64,000 nucleotides of DNA from Scylla paramamosain (taxonomy: Eukaryota > Arthropoda > Malacostraca > Decapoda > Portunidae), in the NCBI RefSeq assembly GCF_035594125.1, contig NC_087190.1, forward strand, positions 5,517,501 to 5,581,500, read 5' to 3'. Made by a program: the position numbers and the translations under genes. This document shows, piece by piece, positions 61,601-64,000 of this stretch. The notes beneath the pieces were generated by a model. That model saw nothing but the letters and a program-made list of their open reading frames with translations, made no database searches and had not been told where the DNA came from. Numbering within the stretch: position 1 is the stretch's first letter; each line of letters starts with the position of its first letter.

Positions 61601-61785
61601 AAGATTTTGAAGATGGTGGTAGTAGCAGTGGCAGTAGTTGTTGCAGTTGTAAATATTAAACAAAGATATAGAAGATAGTAGTAGTAGTAGTAGTAGTAGC
61701 AGCAACAGCAGCAGCAGTAGTAGTAGTAGTAGTAGTAGTAGTAGAAGTAGTAATAGTATTATTATTATTATTAGTAGTAGTAATG
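61598..61785. repeat. (AGT)n / (GCA)n trinucleotide arrays
   Basis: GGTAGT-type words from 61613, AGT/AGC units 61679-61745, then AGT/ATT to 61785. Confidence 0.93.
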
Positions 61786-62351
61786 AGGATGGAAGACATG
61801 GGGTTGCTATAATGATGTCACCACTGATGGCAGAAAGGATGGACAGTATGGACTGCAGAAATGAGAGAGTGATGGGTATAACGTTAACTATAGATCAGAC
61901 AAAAATTAGCATTATCCAAACATATGCTCCACAACAGGGCAGAAGTCTGAGGGAGAAAGAGCAGTTTTATGAAACTCTACAGGAAATGACAGAAACAATA
62001 AGACATCACGAGAATGTCATTGTCATGGGAGACATGAATGGACATGTCGGACAGAATAGAGATGGAGTAGAGCACGTCATCGGAGAGTTTAGCATTGGCG
62101 AAAGGAACCAGGAGGGAGAAAGAATAATAGATTATTGTGTGATGAATAACATGTCCATTATGAATACTTATTATAAACATCAGGAGAGCCATAAATGGAC
62201 ATGGTATCGGTGGAATGAAGCACAACAAGGATATACTGAGAGGTCAATGATTGACCTGTTTCTCACCAACAAGAAAAACTTATTTAAAGATGTTAGGACC
62301 ATACCATCTGTGTCCTTAGACTCTGACCACAGGTTGGTGGTGGCTAAATAA
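61786..62351 (+). pseudogene. RTE-like endonuclease domain
   Basis: Upstream of ATG 61812 the frame continues (GRHGVAIMMSP), so the N-terminal strand has been truncated. Visible blocks: ISIIQTYAPQQG, VIVMGDMNGHVGQ (GDxN block near 62020), DYCVMNNMSIMNT, TWYRWNEA and SLDSDHRLVVAK (SDH block at 62315). TAA at 62349 ends the frame where the element's ORF would normally continue. Confidence 0.85.
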
Positions 62352-64000
62352 AAAATTGTAAAACCAAAGGAAAAAGTCAAGAAAAAGCAAAAGAGATTCA
62401 AACTGGAAAACCTCAAGGACGAAGAGAAGAAGCAAGCACTACGGCAACTGGTAACATTACGAAAACCAACCGAACTGGAATTGGAAGAAATGAACATAGA
62501 AGAACAATGGAATAAATTCAAGAACACTGTGTATGGGGCAGCTGAGGAGACAGTTGGTATTAAAATCAAATATGGAACCAAGAAGAAAAGTACTGCATGG
62601 TGGACTTATGATGTTAAGGAAGCAGTCAAAGAAAAAACAAGATCTTTCAGAAAATGGATGAAAACAAGAAACATTGAAGATAGAGAAGATTACGTAGATA
62701 AACGAAACAGTGCAGAAGCAACCAAAAGAGCAGCCAAGGAGGACATGTGGATCAAGATTGGTCAAGATCTAGAGAGAGACGTAGAAGGAACAAGAAAATT
62801 ATTGTATAGCATGGCTAAGAACTATAGGAAAGGAAATAACGAATCAACATATGCAATAATGAACAAAACAGGAGAATTACTAACAAAACCACAGGAGATT
62901 GAAGAAAGATGGAGAGAATACTTCCAAGAACTTCTAAATGTGGAGGATGTGGAAGTGGATGAAGAGCGGAATCTAGATATACAGGAAGAACAAGGAGAGA
63001 ACCCAAATGAGATCAGTACAGAGGAAGTGAAGGAGGCACTAAAGAAGATGAGAAGCGGCAAAGCCCCGGGGGACGACGAGCTCCCTATAGAGCTATTTAA
63101 AGCTGCTGGGGAAGAATGTGTAGAGTGGATGAGGTACATTTTCAGTAATGCGTGGAAAGAGGAGAAAGTGCCCCATGACTGGCACAAAGCAATAGTATGT
63201 CCAATATATAAGAAAGGCAGTAAAACAGATTGTGCAAATTATAGAGGTATATCCCTGTTATCTCATGTTGGAAAATTGTATGAAAGAATAGTTGAGAAAA
63301 GATTAAGAACCTGTGTCGAGGAGAAACTAGGAATATGGCAGTATGGTTTCAGGCCCAATAGGAGCACGACAGATCTAGTGTTCACTTTAAAGATGATAAT
63401 GGAGAAGAGTTGGGAGTGGAGCATTGATAAATATGTGGCTTTTATAGATCTGGAAAAAGCCTTTGATAGAATTAGAAGAGATTGCTTGTGGAGAGTCTTA
63501 CAACATCAAGACTACGGCATAAACTCTAAACTGATACGAGTAATTAAGAGTATATATAAGAACACGGAGAGAAGAGTCAAGAACAGAGAGCTGGAGAGTG
63601 AATGGTTTAGCATTAAGACAGGAGTGAGACAAGGGGGAGTGCTCTCTCCTTTGCTATTCATTATATACATGGACAGATGCCTGAAGGAAGTGTGTGTAAG
63701 GGAGGATAAAGAGATCACGCTGGCCTATGCAGACGATGTCGCTGTCGTGACAGGAAGCCAACAAGATCTTCAAGAGACCATGACAAGATGGAATGATGTC
63801 TTAAATAGGGAAGGAATGAGAATGAACAAACAAAAAACAGAAATAATGAAAGTTGGCAGAATAAAGGAGGAATGTAATATTTACATAGAAAACGTTAAAC
63901 TGAAGCAGACCGACAAATTTTGTTATCTGGGAGTACTTTTCGACGAGGAAAACAGACAGAATATAGAAATTTTAAATAGAATACAGAAGTACAATGCAAA
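62352..64000 (+). pseudogene. RTE-like linker and reverse transcriptase, open to the window end
   Basis: Same frame as the endonuclease, about 549 codons without a stop. A charged helical linker to about 62990 (STAWWTYDVKEAVKEKTRSF), then RT: MRSGKAPGDDELPIELFK, NYRGISLLSHVGKLYERI, YGFRPNRSTTDL, FIDLEKAFDRI, TGVRQGGVLSPLLF (63620 on), LAYADDVAVV (YADD 63726-63737), then YLGVLFDE. Only the TAA at 62349 separates it from the endonuclease, so the copy is young or the stop is an error. Confidence 0.85.

Larger units (their letters stand above)
61786..64000 (+). mobile_element. RTE-like non-LTR retrotransposon, 5'-truncated, continues past window
   Basis: Begins within the endonuclease immediately after the AGT array and runs to the last base without an end. 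Endonuclease and RT are in one frame with a single stop at 62349. Confidence 0.85.

Overview
This is an animal nuclear genome window, most likely from a decapod crustacean and quite possibly a brachyuran (swimming-crab-like) genome. The organism call is inference. It rests on the very high density of long (AT)n, (GA/CT)n and (GT/AC)n tracts, on the mixture of non-LTR retrotransposons (CR1-like, RTE-like and several jockey/I-like families), and on one retrotransposon family (family A here) whose protein resembles one I recall as abundant in portunid crab annotations. No species can be proven from the sequence alone.

Layout. 1-11.6 kb is a nest of broken non-LTR elements: a minus-strand family A copy (1-5.4 kb) split by a plus-strand family B copy (0.16-2.9 kb), a CR1-like copy (5.4-7.0 kb), an integrase C-terminal exon (7.8-8.4 kb) and a family C copy (9.0-11.65 kb). 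11.66-12.8 kb and 19.6-20.35 kb carry two relatives of one TIR DNA transposon family with TA target duplications and a CT tract inside the left end. 13.0-13.5 kb is a large palindrome with a hammerhead-like core. 16.5-21.8 kb is a minus-strand LTR retrotransposon that has kept both LTRs, PBS region, polypurine tract and gag/protease remnants. 23.2-24.8 kb is a broken pogo/Tigger element. 24.8-26.6 kb is family A again. 26.7-28.6 kb has two pieces of a ROS/sevenless-like tyrosine kinase.

29.2-34.75 kb is a two-ORF non-LTR element (family D). Its ORF1 is split by a 1.29-kb foldback DNA transposon with tandem-repeat arms and a perfect 9-bp target duplication. 38.3-41.7 kb holds a nearly intact family A copy. 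41.9-45.4 kb is the only convincing host gene: four exons with consistent splice phases, coding for a protein with a Cys-His-Asp triad arrangement like arylamine N-acetyltransferases, and an in-frame TGA in the first exon. 46.4-48.2 kb is a diverged ~98-bp satellite; 48.4-49.3 kb looks like a solo LTR; 50.7-51.8 kb is a decayed helical coding region; 51.8-52.8 kb holds ~150-bp tandem repeats with a nested MITE. 54.6-57.9 kb is a 25-bp minisatellite with an inversion, joined to the N-terminus of a hAT (BED-finger) transposase. 59.2-61.5 kb has family C fragments bordered by (GT)n, and 61.8 kb to the window end is an RTE-like element with a single internal stop that runs off the edge.

Apart from the 41.9-45.4 kb gene and the kinase pieces, almost everything recognisable is mobile DNA or simple repeat. 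Repeated nesting gives a relative time order: foldback element after family D; TIR element after the LTR element; family B after family A.
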